Assembly (NCBI RefSeq): GCF_016887565.1
Contig: NZ_CP069396.1
Location: 771,001 to 835,000 of the forward strand
Reading direction: 5' to 3'
Length of the DNA: 64,000 bases
Origin: Archangium violaceum
GTDB taxonomy: Bacteria > Myxococcota > Myxococcia > Myxococcales > Myxococcaceae
Shown here: in pieces, positions 62,239 through 64,000 of the stretch
Numbering within the stretch: the stretch's first letter is position 1
Layout of the letters: every line of letters begins with the position of its first letter
Notes under the pieces: generated by a model
Seen by the model: only the letters and a program-made list of their open reading frames with translations
The model's database searches: none
Told to the model about the DNA's origin: nothing
Position numbers and translations under genes: made by a program

Positions 62239-62988
62239 CTACTTCTTCTTGGAGAGGAAGGCGTTGAAGGCCTCGCGGGCCTCGGTCGAGCCGAGCCGCT
62301 GGACGAAGAGGGCGCCCTCGCGCGAGAGGGCCTCGTCCACGGTGGCGCGCACGGGCTCGCGCAGCAGGCGCTTGGTGAGGCGCAGCGACTCCACGGGCTT
62401 GGCGGCGAGCGCGGCGGCGCGCTTCTGGACGAGCTCGGCGAGGCCGGCCTCGGGCACCACCTGGTTGACGATGCCGGCGCGCAGGGCGGTGGCGGCGTCG
62501 AAGGGCTCGCCGAACATGAGGAGCTCGGAGGCGAGCGCCATGCCCGCCAGGCGGGGCAGCAGCACGCTGGAGGCACCCTCGGGGCTGAGGCCCAGGTTGA
62601 CGAAGGGCATGCTGAAGACGGCGCGCTCGGAGGCGGCCACGTAGTCACAGTGCAGCAGCAGGGTGGTGCCGATGCCCACCGCCACGCCGTCCACGCCGGC
62701 CACCACGGGGCGGGTGTGGTGCGCGAGGGCGCGCAGGAAGCGGAACACGGGGCTGTCCTCGCCGGTGGGAGGCGTCTCGAGGAAGTCCTTGAGGTCGTTG
62801 CCCGCGGTGAAGGCGCCGCCCGCGCCGGTGAGCACCACCACGCGCACCGCGTCGTTCTTGTCGGCGTCGAGCAGGGCCCAGGCGGCCGCGTCGTACATCT
62901 CGCCGGTGAAGGCGTTCTTCTTCTGGGGCCGGTTGAAGGTGAGGGTGAGGATTCCCGCGTCGAGGTTCGTCAGCAGCGTGTCGGACAT
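62239..62988 (-). CDS. enoyl-CoA hydratase/isomerase family protein
   Basis: 249 residues from ATG 62988. Crotonase fold: 'LTLTFNRPQKKNAF', oxyanion-hole segment 'GGAFTAGNDLKDFLE', 'VVAGVDGVAVGIGTTLLLHCD', 'MPFVNLGLSPEGASSVLLPRL' and 'AGIVNQVVPEAGL'. The second active-site Glu ('SPEGASS') is present; the first canonical Glu position is not obvious. It acts on acyl-CoA in fatty-acid degradation or related steps; exact chemistry (hydratase, isomerase) is not resolved by sequence. It stands alone. Confidence 0.9.
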   Translation of the reverse strand: MSDTLLTNLDAGILTLTFNRPQKKNAFTGEMYDAAAWALLDADKNDAVRVVVLTGAGGAFTAGNDLKDFLETPPTGEDSPVFRFLRALAHHTRPVVAGVDGVAVGIGTTLLLHCDYVAASERAVFSMPFVNLGLSPEGASSVLLPRLAGMALASELLMFGEPFDAATALRAGIVNQVVPEAGLAELVQKRAAALAAKPVESLRLTKRLLREPVRATVDEALSREGALFVQRLGSTEAREAFNAFLSKKK

Positions 62989-63119
62989 GGGAGGGAGATT
63001 AGCCGGAGCGGGGCTGGCCCGGGGCTTGCTTCGTTGCCCGGGTGGAAGCCTCGAGGCCCTGTCCTTATGTCTCCCCCTGTCCACACCTGTGGTTGCCGAG
63101 CCACGGCACGGTGCACCCG

Positions 63120-63815
63120 ATGATGACCTTGCGCTCCCGAGTGTTGTCCCTCCTCCGACTCCACGGTTTGCTGCCGGTGCTGCTCAGCGGCACGGTGGCC
63201 GTCGTGATGCTCCAGGCCCGGCTCGAGTGGAGCGGGAGGATGAGCTTCATCTTCCTGGTGTGGAACCTGTTCCTCGCGTTCGTGCCGTATGGGCTCGCGC
63301 TGCTGGCGGGCCTGCTGCACGCGCGAGGGCTGGCGCGGTGGTGGAACCTGCTGCCGTTGGGGGTGGCGTGGCTGCTGTCGTTCCCCAACGCGCCGTACCT
63401 GGTGACGGACTTCATCCACCTGAAGCCCCGGCCGGGCGTGCCGATGTGGTTCGACGCGGCGATGCTGGCGAGCTTCGCGGCCAGCGGGTGGTTGATGGGG
63501 CTGCTGTCACTGGAGGTGTGGAAGCGGCTGTTGGAGGAGCGGTGGGGGAGGGCGGCGGCGTGGGGAGGGGTGCTGGCGGCTTCGGTGCTGTGCGGCTACG
63601 GCATCTACCTGGGGCGCTTCGAGCGGTGGAACAGCTGGCATGTGCTGAGCAGGCCGGGGTCGCTCTTCGAGGCGGTGCTCGGGCACCTGAGCGAGCCGCT
63701 GACGTACCGGTGGCTGGTGGGGACGACGCTCGTGTTCGCCGCGCTGGTGCTGCTCTCGTATCTGGCGTTCGAGACCCTGGTGACGAGGTGCCGGACGGCG
63801 CGGGTCCGGGCGTGA
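63120..63815 (+). CDS. DUF1361 integral membrane protein
   Basis: 231 residues from ATG 63120 (63123 also possible; no clear ribosome binding site). About six membrane helices. 'FIFLVWNLFLAFVPYGLALL', 'LLPLGVAWLLSFPNAPYLVTDFIHL' and 'WFDAAMLASFAASGW' match DUF1361. The 'FPNAPYL.TDF.HL' segment is its hallmark. Inner-membrane protein of unknown role. Confidence 0.87.
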   Translation: MMTLRSRVLSLLRLHGLLPVLLSGTVAVVMLQARLEWSGRMSFIFLVWNLFLAFVPYGLALLAGLLHARGLARWWNLLPLGVAWLLSFPNAPYLVTDFIHLKPRPGVPMWFDAAMLASFAASGWLMGLLSLEVWKRLLEERWGRAAAWGGVLAASVLCGYGIYLGRFERWNSWHVLSRPGSLFEAVLGHLSEPLTYRWLVGTTLVFAALVLLSYLAFETLVTRCRTARVRA

Positions 63816-63845
63816 GCGTAGCCGGCGAGGTGTTACCTTGTTCCC

Positions 63846-64000
63846 ATGCCTCGCTGGTTCAACACCGCTGGTCCCTGCCGAGCGGACCGCAATTACATGC
63901 TTCCCGCCTTGCGGCGCCTGCCGGAGGTGCTCCCTCTCATCGACCAGGAAAGCTACTTCGTTCTTCACGCTCCCCGGCAGGTGGGCAAGACGACGGCCCT
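63846..64000 (+). CDS. start of an AAA-type ATPase, truncated by window end
   Basis: 51 codons from ATG 63846 run to the end of the window. 'WFNTAGPCRADRNYMLPALRRLPEVLPLI' and 'YFVLHAPRQVGKTT', a Walker A loop, match the N-terminus of prokaryotic AAA-ATPases of the AAA_14/PD-(D/E)XK-linked kind, which are often found in defence or mobile contexts. The rest lies outside. Confidence 0.75.
   Translation, partial: MPRWFNTAGPCRADRNYMLPALRRLPEVLPLIDQESYFVLHAPRQVGKTTA

Overview
The window is high-GC, densely coding DNA. It encodes many signal-peptide lipoproteins, a eukaryote-like Ser/Thr kinase with TPRs, DUF4215 cysteine-rich repeats with a MYXO-CTERM-like tail, TPR-CHAT, Tox-REase-5/Imm52 and large type I polyketide synthases. 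Together these point to a myxobacterium (Myxococcota). The suborder Cystobacterineae (Archangium/Cystobacter-like) is my inference, partly from a dispersed palindrome whose translation gives the 'LTPALSQRER' motif often seen in predicted proteins of that group. No rRNA, tRNA or CRISPR array was recognised.

Layout. 1-12.3 kb: the end of a Fis-type regulator, two small exported proteins, a large Ser/Thr kinase, a Uma2-type nuclease, a tightly coupled three-gene set (two exported barrel-like proteins around an M28 peptidase), and an OmpA-like protein coupled to a cysteine-rich repeat protein. 12.3-19.4 kb: a recombination-scarred accessory zone with a decayed IS91-like transposase, a Tox-REase-5/Imm52 toxin-immunity pair, a scrap of a second imm52 3' end, a 99-bp scrap of a gene 4.4 kb away, a DDE transposase scrap, a twice-frameshifted TPR-CHAT gene and a DUF4214 protein. 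19.4-24.4 kb: a lipoprotein and a GH87-type alpha-1,3-glucanase.

24.4-46.5 kb is the centre of interest: a lipid/polyketide biosynthetic cluster that I do not recognise as a described pathway. A minus-strand operon, mostly with 4-nt overlaps, reads FAAL (fatty acyl-AMP ligase) > membrane desaturase > membrane desaturase > stand-alone ACP > cyclopropane-synthase-like methyltransferase > PKS (KS-AT(dead)-KR-ACP-alpha-oxoamine synthase) > a protein fusing a DyP-peroxidase-like domain to a glycyl-radical-enzyme domain. Facing it is a PfaA/enediyne-like iterative PKS (KS-AT-ACP-ACP-KR-DH) with a divergent FabI-type enoyl reductase. On the far side is a divergent fatty-acid-hydroxylase family protein. 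FAAL + desaturase(s) + ACP is the composition of known alkyne-forming cassettes (JamABC, TtuABC, polyyne clusters). A C-terminal alpha-oxoamine synthase predicts release by decarboxylative condensation with an amino acid. I therefore infer an unsaturated or acetylenic, possibly methylated or cyclopropanated, sphingoid-like amino-ketone lipid.

46.5-64 kb: ordinary chromosomal and predatory-lifestyle genes. These are a PQQ-type sugar dehydrogenase, GH30 endo-galactanase-like enzyme, isoaspartyl peptidase, GH13 amylase, thioredoxin, triple-domain universal stress protein, DUF2087, a small secreted Cys-rich protein with a partner gene, a metallophosphatase, LpxL-type acyltransferase, M1 aminopeptidase, enoyl-CoA hydratase, DUF1361 membrane protein and the start of an ATPase cut by the window end.
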